From assembly GCF_000024465.1 (NCBI RefSeq), contig NC_014010.1, forward strand, positions 1,984,001 to 2,048,000: DNA of 64,000 nucleotides. The letters run 5' to 3'. Made by a program: the position numbers and the translations under genes. The notes beneath the pieces were generated by a model that saw only the letters and a list, made by a program, of their open reading frames with translations, searched no databases and had not been told where the DNA came from. The DNA is from Candidatus Puniceispirillum marinum IMCC1322. GTDB lineage: Bacteria; Pseudomonadota; Alphaproteobacteria; Puniceispirillales; Puniceispirillaceae. Below are positions 53,641 through 64,000 of the stretch, in pieces (the stretch's first letter is position 1; each line of letters opens with the position of its first letter).

Positions 53641-55050
53641 ATGACCGATAGTAATTTCGATCTGATTGTAATCGGCGCTGGACCAGGTGGCTATGTGGCA
53701 TCCATTCGTGCCGCCCAGCTGGGCATGAATGTCGCCTGTATCGACCGGCGAGAAACGCTTGGTGGCACCTGTCTGAATGTTGGTTGTATTCCGTCAAAAG
53801 CGTTGCTGAACGCGTCAGAACATTATGCCAATGCGGCAGGTGATACGCTGGCTAATCTGGGTATTACGACGGGTGCTGTAAAACTTGATCTGGCTCAGAT
53901 GATGGCATCAAAAGACAAGATTGTCGGCGATCTGACATCAGGCATCGATTTTCTGTTCAAGAAGAACAAGGTCACACGCCTTGTGGGTACGGCCCGCATT
54001 GATGGTGCTGGTGCGGTTACGATTACCTCGGGCAAGGATAAAGGTGCCTATAAAGCCGAGAATATTCTGATCGCGTCAGGTAGTCACCCTTCAAGCTTGC
54101 CCGGAATCGATATTGATGAAGACCGTATTGTCAGCTCGACAGGGGCTTTGGCGCTTGCCAAGGTGCCAAAGAAACTGGTTGTGATTGGGGCGGGTTATAT
54201 CGGGCTGGAACTTGGCACCGTATGGGCGCGCTTGGGTGCCGAGGTTGAGGTGATCGAATTTCTGCCGCGTATCCTGCCAGGCATGGATTCGGAAATTGCC
54301 AAAAAATTCATGACCATTGCCAAAAAGCAAGGTCTGTCATTCAAGCTGAAAACGGCGGTAAAATCGGCCAAAGCCAGCAAGACTGGCGTGAGTTTGACGG
54401 TCGAACCTGCTGGTGGTGGTGATGCGGAAACAATCAAGGCTGATATCGCGCTGGTTTCTGTTGGACGCCATCCGGCGATTGACGGGCTTGGCGTTGATAA
54501 GATCAAGCTGGCGTTAAGCGAACGTGGCCGAATCAAAGTCGACGCCCGTTTTGAAACCAATATTGAAGGCATCTTTGCCATAGGTGACGTGATTGATGGG
54601 CCCATGCTGGCGCATAAAGCCGAAGAAGATGGTGTTGCCGCGGTTGAAATGATGGCTGGTAAGGCCGGGCATGTTGATTATGATCTGGTGCCAGGCATTG
54701 TCTATACGGCACCTGAAATCGCCACGCTTGGCAAAAGCGAAGATATGCTGAAAGAGGCTGGCATTGCCTATAAGGTTGGCAGTTTTCCATTTTCGGCCAA
54801 TAGCCGTGCCCGCGCACAAGGGCATAGTGAGGGCTTTGTAAAGATTCTGGCGGATGCCGAAACGGATCGCGTTCTTGGCGTACATATTATCGGCCATGAG
54901 GCTGGTACGGTTATCCATGAATGCGCAACGGCAATGGCGTTCGGGGCATCATCCGAAGATATTGCCCGTACCTGTCATGGGCATCCGACGCTTAATGAAG
55001 CGGTCAAGGAAGCGGCACTGGCGGTTGATGGCCGCGCGATACATATGTAG
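53641..55050 (+). CDS. lpdA: Dihydrolipoamide dehydrogenase
   Basis: This is a 469-residue flavoprotein disulfide reductase. The FAD motif LIVIGAGPGGYVASIRAAQ is followed by the redox-active GGTCLNVGCIPSKALLNAS near 41-60, the NAD fold VVIGAGYIGLELGTVWARLG, the second FAD motif GIFAIGDVIDGPMLAHKAE and the C-terminal HGHPTLNEAVKEAALAVDG with the catalytic His-Glu pair. It reoxidises the lipoyl group of SucB. AAGGATAGATA precedes the ATG. It ends the TCA cluster and converges on xerC after 28 bases. Confidence 0.96.
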   Translation: MTDSNFDLIVIGAGPGGYVASIRAAQLGMNVACIDRRETLGGTCLNVGCIPSKALLNASEHYANAAGDTLANLGITTGAVKLDLAQMMASKDKIVGDLTSGIDFLFKKNKVTRLVGTARIDGAGAVTITSGKDKGAYKAENILIASGSHPSSLPGIDIDEDRIVSSTGALALAKVPKKLVVIGAGYIGLELGTVWARLGAEVEVIEFLPRILPGMDSEIAKKFMTIAKKQGLSFKLKTAVKSAKASKTGVSLTVEPAGGGDAETIKADIALVSVGRHPAIDGLGVDKIKLALSERGRIKVDARFETNIEGIFAIGDVIDGPMLAHKAEEDGVAAVEMMAGKAGHVDYDLVPGIVYTAPEIATLGKSEDMLKEAGIAYKVGSFPFSANSRARAQGHSEGFVKILADAETDRVLGVHIIGHEAGTVIHECATAMAFGASSEDIARTCHGHPTLNEAVKEAALAVDGRAIHM

Positions 55051-55078
55051 TTCTGGCTATGCAAAGACCGGTTTTGAT

Positions 55079-55978
55079 CTAGCGCAATTTGGCGCGTGGA
55101 TGTGTTTCCTGATGCACTTTGACAAGATGCGCTTCATCAACATGCGTATAGAGTTGCGTTGTTGCCAAGCTGACATGGCCTAGTAACTGTTGTATGGCGC
55201 GTAAATCCCCTCCATTACCCAGCAGATGCGTCGCAAAGGCATGCCGCAAAGCGTGCGGCGTTACATGCGCTGGCAGATCAAGTTCGACCCGAAGCGATTC
55301 GACAAGTCGCTGTACCGCACGCGCGCCTAATGCGCCGCCGCGGCTGCTGACGAATAAGGGTTTGTCACTATCAAGGGCCAGGGGACACAGATCAATATAT
55401 TCGTCCACCGCTTGGGCAGCGGCACGCAAAACCGGCACATCACGCATTTTGTTGCCTTTACCCATAATAGATAGCCAGTCGCCAAGTGGCGCGTCCTGAC
55501 GCCGTAGGGATAATGCTTCGGAAATCCGCAAGCCGGCACCATAAAGCAGCATAAGCACGGCAAAATCACGCGCCTTGATCCAGTCATCGCCCCGACGCGC
55601 AAAAATCGCGGCAAGAAGTGCCTGTGCATCATCAACCGACAGGGATTTGGGCACGGTGCGTGGCGGGCGTGGCGCCCGAAGCCAGCTTAAGTCCGGCACA
55701 TCAAGCAAATTCTGGCGGCTGGCAAAGCGCAAGAAGCTACGCAAGGCAGAGACGCGGCGGGCGATTGTCGTACGTGCCAGATCACGACCAGACATGCTGG
55801 CAATCCAACCCCGAAAAACGGTTCTGTTTGGACTGCTGGTCAATTTGTCGGGTTGAGTAGCAAGATAGCTTGTATAATCATCAAGGTCGGTTTCATAGGC
55901 GTCGATGGTATTGCGCCCATAGCGTTTTTCTTCGGCCAGCCATGCCAGCCATGCGGCACGATGCGCCGGCGTAATCAT
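55079..55978 (-). CDS. xerC: Tyrosine recombinase XerC
   Basis: This is a 299-residue site-specific recombinase. The N-terminal SAM-like core-binding domain (1-95) and the C-terminal catalytic domain carry the full set: Arg in GAGLRISEALSL, Lys in MGKGNKMRDVPVL, His and Arg in TPHALRHAFATHLL, His in LLGHVSLATTQLYTHV and the nucleophile Tyr in the last motif (near 275). It resolves chromosome dimers at dif with XerD and FtsK. The start overlaps the DUF484 stop (ATGA at 55975-55978). In gamma-proteobacteria, too, xerC follows a DUF484 gene. Confidence 0.9.
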   Translation of the reverse strand: MITPAHRAAWLAWLAEEKRYGRNTIDAYETDLDDYTSYLATQPDKLTSSPNRTVFRGWIASMSGRDLARTTIARRVSALRSFLRFASRQNLLDVPDLSWLRAPRPPRTVPKSLSVDDAQALLAAIFARRGDDWIKARDFAVLMLLYGAGLRISEALSLRRQDAPLGDWLSIMGKGNKMRDVPVLRAAAQAVDEYIDLCPLALDSDKPLFVSSRGGALGARAVQRLVESLRVELDLPAHVTPHALRHAFATHLLGNGGDLRAIQQLLGHVSLATTQLYTHVDEAHLVKVHQETHPRAKLR

Positions 55979-56670
55979 GAGCGATTGATCTCATATTCAA
56001 GCCGTGCTGCCATGGTCACTGCCAGCATTTCGGCCAGTAATATCAGCAGGTCAGTGCCCAGATTGGGCTGGAAACTGGTTTCGGTCTTGCCGCCAAGTGC
56101 CAGTACACAGCGTGACATGGGTTCGGCAAGTTGATCTGGAAGCCGGATAATCGCAACCGATGGCGCGCTCAGCTTTAAACCGGATTTTGCGGCTTCGCTA
56201 GGGTGGCCTAGAAACAATGATTGCCCTTCGAGGGCATCATTAATCACCTTGGCAGGCATAACGACGATATCGCTTTGCCTAGCAAATTGCAGCACGCTTT
56301 CACGCTCGATGAATAGACGACAAAACCGCAGATCAAAGATCGTCGGAAATTCCTGGGTGATGGCTTCGCACATGCCAGCGATGTCGGTGCTGGCCAGCAA
56401 AGCCAGCGTGGCGTGATGAAGACGCTGCCAATTGACCATATTTTCCGAGGCCACATGAAGCAAAGATTCATTCGCCTTGGACAGTCTTTGCGCTTCTTTG
56501 CGTGCCCGTGCGGCAATCGCTGGCGTTAAATCAACAATATTGACGCGATCCGGATCACCCGCATCAGCTTTCAGTGCAGACGCATGCTTATCCAGAAAAT
56601 CCGGATTTTCGCTGAGAAAGCGTAAAACATCTTCGGCGGTGGGTTGATATCCGGATGAATCAGAAGGCAT
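55975..56670 (-). CDS. DUF484 family protein
   Basis: This is a 231-residue protein with the DUF484 opening TAEDVLRFLSENPDFLDKHASAL and a GAF-like fold. A helical, coiled-coil-like segment (about 50-85) precedes the sensor-like core (WQRLHHATLALLASTDIAG). No function is established. It lies directly upstream of xerC with an ATGA overlap, as in many proteobacteria. The preceding transaldolase gene is on the same strand. Confidence 0.85.
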   Translation of the reverse strand: MPSDSSGYQPTAEDVLRFLSENPDFLDKHASALKADAGDPDRVNIVDLTPAIAARARKEAQRLSKANESLLHVASENMVNWQRLHHATLALLASTDIAGMCEAITQEFPTIFDLRFCRLFIERESVLQFARQSDIVVMPAKVINDALEGQSLFLGHPSEAAKSGLKLSAPSVAIIRLPDQLAEPMSRCVLALGGKTETSFQPNLGTDLLILLAEMLAVTMAARLEYEINRS

Positions 56671-56685
56671 TATTTATACCCATAT

Positions 56686-57339
56686 CTAGAGAATTGACTG
56701 ACCTGTTCCCGCCCAGTCCGCCATGAACGCATCAAGCCCCTTGTCGGTAAGCGGGTGTTTATATAAAGCCCCCAGAATTTTTGGCGGGATCGTAACGACA
56801 TCAGCACCCAATAAGGCGGCGTCAACCACATGCTGGGTGCTCCGCACCGAGGCCACAAGCACTTCGGTCTGCATATCGTAATTATTATAGATCGTGCAGA
56901 TTTCCTCAATCAGCCCCATTCCATCAGCGCCCAGATCGTCAAGCCGTCCAACAAAAGGCGAAATAAAGGCAGCGCCTGCCTTGGCGGCAAGCAATGCCTG
57001 TCCGGGTGTGAAGCATAAGGTGACATTGACCTTGGTGCCAGCGTCGGCCAAAGCGCGACAGGTCATCAGGCCCGCTTCGGTAAGCGGTACCTTGACCGCG
57101 ACATTCTTGGCAATAGCGGCCAGTTTCCGGCCTTCGGCCAGCATCGTGTCATGATCGGTGGCGGCGACTTCGGCGCTTACTGGTCCGTCGGTCATCTCAC
57201 AGATTTCGGCAATGGTTTCGATGATATTGCGGCCAGATTTGGCAATCAACGACGGGTTGGTTGTGACACCATCAACAAAACCGGTTTTTATATAGGTTGC
57301 GATTTCCGCAACATCAGCGCTATCGAGAAAAATTTTCAT
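56686..57339 (-). CDS. Transaldolase/fructose-6-phosphate aldolase (TalC/MipB family)
   Basis: This is a 217-residue short TIM-barrel aldolase. It opens [20 protein letters not shown], followed by [15 protein letters not shown], and the Schiff-base lysine lies in [14 protein letters not shown] near 85. [14 protein letters not shown] and [20 protein letters not shown] are family segments. This subfamily acts as transaldolase or fructose-6-phosphate aldolase in the pentose phosphate pathway. It is first of the three-gene minus-strand group, and divergent from priA. Confidence 0.9.
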   Translation of the reverse strand: MKIFLDSADVAEIATYIKTGFVDGVTTNPSLIAKSGRNIIETIAEICEMTDGPVSAEVAATDHDTMLAEGRKLAAIAKNVAVKVPLTEAGLMTCRALADAGTKVNVTLCFTPGQALLAAKAGAAFISPFVGRLDDLGADGMGLIEEICTIYNNYDMQTEVLVASVRSTQHVVDAALLGADVVTIPPKILGALYKHPLTDKGLDAFMADWAGTGQSIL

Positions 57340-57452
57340 CTGGTTTACCTTAAATACAATGAAAGCCTATCGCGATTTAGCTCTTGCGATTTGGCTGTTG
57401 TGACCGCAGTTTATCCCAAGGAAGGTTGCAAATCTATAACCATGATAAGCCT

Positions 57453-59720
57453 ATGTTGAAAAGCCCCCATAATAGTGCAGACAAGAAGCGCCAGACGACT
57501 TGTATTTTGACATCGGAAACGGTGTCGGTTGCTGTTGCGGTGCCTATTGCTGGTGCCTATGACTATCTGCAGTCAAAGGGTACGCTGCAAGCAGCAGTTG
57601 CAGGTCAATCAGCGGCTGGAATTAGCCGTGGTACAATTGTGACAGTGCCTTTTGGTGGCCGGCTTGTGACAGGCATTGTCATGGGCGCAGGTGCTGGTGG
57701 CGTGGCACCGGAAAAATTGAAAGCCATTCATGCGGTGGCGCCACTTCCGACACTGAATGAGGCGTTTATCAGCTTTATAGAACGGGTTGCGGCGTGGACA
57801 TTGGCACCTATCGGCGCGGTTGCAAAGATGGTGCTGAGTCAGCCACAAGCCTTACAAAGGCCGCCACAAACCACCCTGTTCACCCCCGCCAAGATCATGC
57901 CGGATGGAGTCCGTATCACCCCAGCGCGCCAGCAGGTGCTTGATGTGCTTGGCGATGCCGGGGCGATGACTGCTGCCGAACTGGCGCGCATCGCCAATGT
58001 AGGTAGCGGCGTGATCAGCGCGATGGCCAAAGCGGATATGCTGACTGCTATGCAGGTTTCGGCTGATCGCCCGCCACCGCCGCCGCAGACAGATCGCCCT
58101 AGTCTGACATTAACCGGTGAACAGCAAGCCGCCGCCGATATCATGGTGGCGGCCTGTGGCACGGGGTTTCACCCGTTTCTGCTTGATGGGGTCACTGGAT
58201 CTGGCAAAACAGAAGTCTATTTCGAAGCGGTTAAAGCGGTACTTGATGCGGGCAAGCAGGTTCTCATTCTATTGCCGGAAATTGCCTTATCAAGCGGCTG
58301 GCGCTCACGGTTTGCGCGCCGGTTTGGCGTGGCGCCAGTCGAATGGCATTCGGATATTGGTAATAGCCAGAAACGCAAGGCATGGCGCTATGTGTTATCG
58401 GGCGAGGCGAAGCTGGTTGTTGGCGCGCGTTCGGCGCTGTTTCTGCCATTTTCCAATCTGGGCCTGATTATCGTCGATGAAGAACATGAACATGCCTATA
58501 AACAGGAAGATCAGACAATCTATCAGGCACGCGATATGGCTGTGGTGCGTGCGCATATTCAAAAATGCCCGATTATTCTGGCTTCGGCGACACCATCGCT
58601 GGAAAGTTGGGTGAATGCTGGCAAAACAGGTGAAACGCCGCGTTATCAGCATATTGGCTTGCCCAACCGGATCAAGGGAGCCGCCCTGCCAGCGATGAGC
58701 GCGATTGATTTACGCCAGACGCCGCCTGAGCGTGGTCGCTGGCTGGCACCACCGCTGGTCGAGGCGATTGCCACACGATTGGCGGCAGGCGAACAATCAT
58801 TGCTGTTTTTGAACCGGCGTGGCTATGCCCCGCTAACCTTATGTGGCAGCTGCGGGCATAAATTAGTTTGTCCGAATTGTGATAGCTGGATGGTCGCGCA
58901 TAAACTATCAGGCCAACTTCGGTGTCATCATTGTGGGCATCAGACCCGGCCAAGCAATCACTGTTCAGCCTGTGGTCAGGACGATACGATGCAGGCGTGC
59001 GGCCCCGGTGTCGAACGGCTTGCCGAGGAGGTGTTATGGCGGTTTCCCGATGCCCGTTTTGCCGTGCTATCAAGTGATACGGTCGGCACACCAAAGGCCG
59101 CGGACGCGTTTATCCAGTCGGTTATTGAGGGGGATGTCGATATTATCATTGGCACGCAAATGGTTGCCAAAGGGCATCATTTCCCCAATTTGACGCTGGT
59201 TGGTGTTGTTGATGCCGATCTGGGTCTGGCTGGCGGTGATCTGCGCGCTGCCGAACGAACGTTCCAGATGTTATCACAAGTGGCAGGCCGTGCTGGCCGC
59301 GAATCGCGCCCTGGCGAAGCAATGCTGCAGACGCTCGATCCCGAAAATCAGGTGCTTACCTGTTTGCTTGAGGGCAAGCGCGATGCGTTTCTGGCAATGG
59401 AGGCGCATGCGCGATCTTTGGCTGGCATGCCACCTTTCGGGCAGCTAGCGGCGCTGATTCTGTCGTCACATGATGAAAAACGGCTTCATGCGACGTTACG
59501 TCGCCTCGATCAGTCCAGACCGCATTTTACCGGTGTTGATATTTTTGGCCCGGCCATTGCCCCCATAGGGTTCCTGAAAGGGCGGCATCGGGGGCGGTTA
59601 TTGATCCGCACCGATAGATCGGTTGATATTCAAGGAATTCTTCGCGATTGGCTGGCTGATTTTAAGCCAGATTCGGGAGTAAAACTGCACATTGATATTG
59701 ATCCCTATAATTTTCTGTAA
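57453..59720 (+). CDS. priA: Primosomal protein N' (PriA helicase)
   Basis: This is a 755-residue superfamily-2 helicase for replication restart. The N-terminal 3'BD domain (about 20-120) is followed by Walker A DGVTGSGKTEVYFEAV, the DEEH box IIVDEEHEHAYKQEDQ, the cysteine-rich zinc insertion (CGSCGHKLVCPNCDSW, LRCHHCGHQTRPSNHCSACG) and helicase motifs DIIIGTQMVAKGHHFPNLTL and QVAGRAGRESRPGEA. The frame starts at a TTG (57384), but ATG at 57453 is the first plausible start. It lies beside the ATP synthase operon, as in other alphaproteobacteria. Confidence 0.92.
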   Translation: MLKSPHNSADKKRQTTCILTSETVSVAVAVPIAGAYDYLQSKGTLQAAVAGQSAAGISRGTIVTVPFGGRLVTGIVMGAGAGGVAPEKLKAIHAVAPLPTLNEAFISFIERVAAWTLAPIGAVAKMVLSQPQALQRPPQTTLFTPAKIMPDGVRITPARQQVLDVLGDAGAMTAAELARIANVGSGVISAMAKADMLTAMQVSADRPPPPPQTDRPSLTLTGEQQAAADIMVAACGTGFHPFLLDGVTGSGKTEVYFEAVKAVLDAGKQVLILLPEIALSSGWRSRFARRFGVAPVEWHSDIGNSQKRKAWRYVLSGEAKLVVGARSALFLPFSNLGLIIVDEEHEHAYKQEDQTIYQARDMAVVRAHIQKCPIILASATPSLESWVNAGKTGETPRYQHIGLPNRIKGAALPAMSAIDLRQTPPERGRWLAPPLVEAIATRLAAGEQSLLFLNRRGYAPLTLCGSCGHKLVCPNCDSWMVAHKLSGQLRCHHCGHQTRPSNHCSACGQDDTMQACGPGVERLAEEVLWRFPDARFAVLSSDTVGTPKAADAFIQSVIEGDVDIIIGTQMVAKGHHFPNLTLVGVVDADLGLAGGDLRAAERTFQMLSQVAGRAGRESRPGEAMLQTLDPENQVLTCLLEGKRDAFLAMEAHARSLAGMPPFGQLAALILSSHDEKRLHATLRRLDQSRPHFTGVDIFGPAIAPIGFLKGRHRGRLLIRTDRSVDIQGILRDWLADFKPDSGVKLHIDIDPYNFL

Positions 59721-59811
59721 ATGCGTTTTTGAAGCGATCGCGGTTTCTGGCCATGTGGTTTCTGTTTTGACGCATTTTTAGGCCGTTGAATGCTTGCGTT
59801 TCGGCTAGGGC

Positions 59812-59817
59812 TATGAT
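59812..59817 (+). promoter_or_regulatory. Possible -10 box of the atpHAGD operon
   Basis: TATGAT lies in the 191-base gap between priA and atpH, about 95 bases before the chosen start. A convincing -35 at the usual spacing is not obvious, although TTGAAT lies about 20 bases before it. Weak, by-eye evidence only. Confidence 0.25.
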
Positions 59818-59911
59818 AGCACCCAAGGCGTCGTCAAAAGTTGGTCGGGATGCCCCAACCGGCTGTAGGCACCAAAAGTTGTTCGTATCTTATCAGGATG
59901 AGGGTAAGTCT

Positions 59912-62001
<2,090 letters not shown>

Positions 62002-62052
62002 GCGTCGAACCTGAGACCCGAACGTAATACCCGTTGAGGGGGAGTTTAGCCG

Positions 62053-62928
62053 ATGGCATCATTACAGGATCTGAAGACGCGAATCAAAAGTGTCAAGTCC
62101 ACGCAAAAAATCACTGCCGCCATGAAAATGGTGGCGGCGGCGAAATTACGTCGGGCACAGGAATCTGCCGAAGCTGGACGTCCCTATGCGACACGTATGG
62201 GGCAGGTGATATCAAGTCTGGCGGCAAAAGCGAATAAGGAATCTGCGCCCGAATTGCTGGTTGGCAATGGAAAAGATCAGGTTCATCTGTTGGTTGTGAT
62301 GTCTGCTGACCGTGGTCTTTGTGGCGGTTTTAATGGTTCGATCACACGGGCAACGCGTAATGAAGTCGCCCGACTTCGCAGTGAAAACAAGACCGTCAAA
62401 TTATTTATGGTCGGCCGTAAATCTGCCGATGCTTTGCGTCGTGAACTTGGTGACATCTATATGGCGTCACTTGAAGGCATTCAGGGCACATCAGTGTCCT
62501 ATGGTGACGCTGATTCAATCGGCCAGACCATCCGTGACGGATTTGAAGCTGGTGAATTTGACGTTTGTTCGATCATCTATAACAAGTTCAAAAGCGTGAT
62601 CGCCCAAGAAGTTACGCATACACAGCTTATTCCAGCGCAGATCGACATGACCGAAGAAAGTGACACGCTGAGTGTCAGCTATGAATATGAGCCGGAAGAA
62701 GAAGAGCTTCTGAATGCGTTGCTTCCGCGTGGTATCTCTACGCAAATCTACAGCTCGTTGCTTGAATCATCAGCGTCCGAACTGGCCGCACGTATGACGG
62801 CAATGGATAACGCAACACGTAATGCTGGCGATCTGATTGACCGGCTTACATTGATTTATAACCGCACACGACAGGCGACGATCACCAAAGAACTGATCGA
62901 GATCATCTCGGGTGCTGAAGCTGTTTAA
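62053..62928 (+). CDS. atpG: ATP synthase subunit gamma
   Basis: This is a 291-residue central-shaft subunit. It opens [30 protein letters not shown]-type helix (the first 20 residues match the family), has [16 protein letters not shown] near 85, and ends [20 protein letters not shown] followed by the terminal helix that rotates inside the hexamer. GAGGGGGAG lies upstream of the ATG. Gene order atpH-A-G-D is the alphaproteobacterial F1 arrangement; the F0 genes are elsewhere. Confidence 0.95.
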   Translation: MASLQDLKTRIKSVKSTQKITAAMKMVAAAKLRRAQESAEAGRPYATRMGQVISSLAAKANKESAPELLVGNGKDQVHLLVVMSADRGLCGGFNGSITRATRNEVARLRSENKTVKLFMVGRKSADALRRELGDIYMASLEGIQGTSVSYGDADSIGQTIRDGFEAGEFDVCSIIYNKFKSVIAQEVTHTQLIPAQIDMTEESDTLSVSYEYEPEEEELLNALLPRGISTQIYSSLLESSASELAARMTAMDNATRNAGDLIDRLTLIYNRTRQATITKELIEIISGAEAV

Positions 62929-62997
62929 GCAGCTTTGTGAATATAGTGTGAAGACGCGTAACATATTTTGATTAGGAACAACCCGGTCGGGTAATGA

Positions 62998-64000
<1,003 letters not shown>

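Overview
The window is a gene-dense stretch of an alphaproteobacterial chromosome of middling G+C. The gene orders sdhCDAB-zapE-mdh-sucCDAB-lpd, rpsP-rimM-trmD-rplS-leuCDB-asd, ftsY/ffh and priA-atpHAGD all point to this class. Together with the mixture of transport and sugar-acid genes they suggest a marine SAR116-like (Puniceispirillum-type) bacterium; that placement is an inference from gene content, not from a marker alignment. No tRNA, rRNA, CRISPR array, transposase or prophage gene was seen.

Layout. Bases 1-4853 (minus strand): a branched-chain amino-acid-type (Liv) ABC transporter, translationally coupled to a Tm-1-like/UPF0261 protein cut by the window edge. Bases 4854-5486: the only long non-coding gap; it ends in a 20-bp tandem repeat that supplies the stop codon of a cupin gene. 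Bases 5487-9930 (minus): a PotABCD-type ABC importer with the cupin, divergent from a mandelate-racemase-type enolase-superfamily enzyme (10102-11250). Bases 11381-13249: a lone A+T-rich DUF262/DUF1524 (GmrSD/SspE-like) gene, the clearest accessory, probably anti-phage, element. Bases 13305-15420: a WbpB/WbpE-like sugar dehydrogenase and aminotransferase pair. Bases 15662-20400: protein quality-control and small conserved genes (ProXp-ala, CnoX, LON-domain, Trm112, DUF971), then a ubiquinone-type hydroxylase and a GmhB-like phosphatase. Bases 20680-30187: a DapC-like aminotransferase, ftsK, lolA, a QuiC-like dehydratase, xth, dapF and mtaB. Bases 30189-33651: ftsY and ffh flanking an opposed DUF218 gene. 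Bases 33714-40439: rpsP-rimM-trmD-rplS, leuCDB and asd. Bases 40507-41322: pdxY (minus). Bases 41470-55050: TCA-cycle supercluster. Bases 55079-57339 (minus): xerC, DUF484, transaldolase. Bases 57453-64000: priA and the F1 ATP synthase operon, cut inside atpD.

How the genes work together. Two importers feed amino acids or organic cations and acids into central metabolism. The TCA cluster supplies succinate dehydrogenase, malate dehydrogenase, succinyl-CoA synthetase and the 2-oxoglutarate dehydrogenase complex, and the proton gradient is used by the F1Fo synthase. Asd, the DapC-like enzyme and DapF belong to lysine/diaminopimelate synthesis, LeuCDB to leucine synthesis. FtsY, Ffh, LolA, FtsK, XerC and PriA cover membrane targeting, lipoprotein export and chromosome processing.

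A recurring oddity is short tandem repeats at gene edges or inside genes: 20 bp at 5433, 18 bp in frame at 19705, 14 bp at 20530, 13 bp at 27886 and 27/30 bp in frame at 34131. Several strong intercistronic hairpins lack U-tracts and look like mRNA-processing or stabilising elements; one canonical terminator lies between mdh and sucC. Many starts were moved to an internal ATG (or TTG for atpH) on the basis of Shine-Dalgarno sequences, stop/start overlaps and family length.
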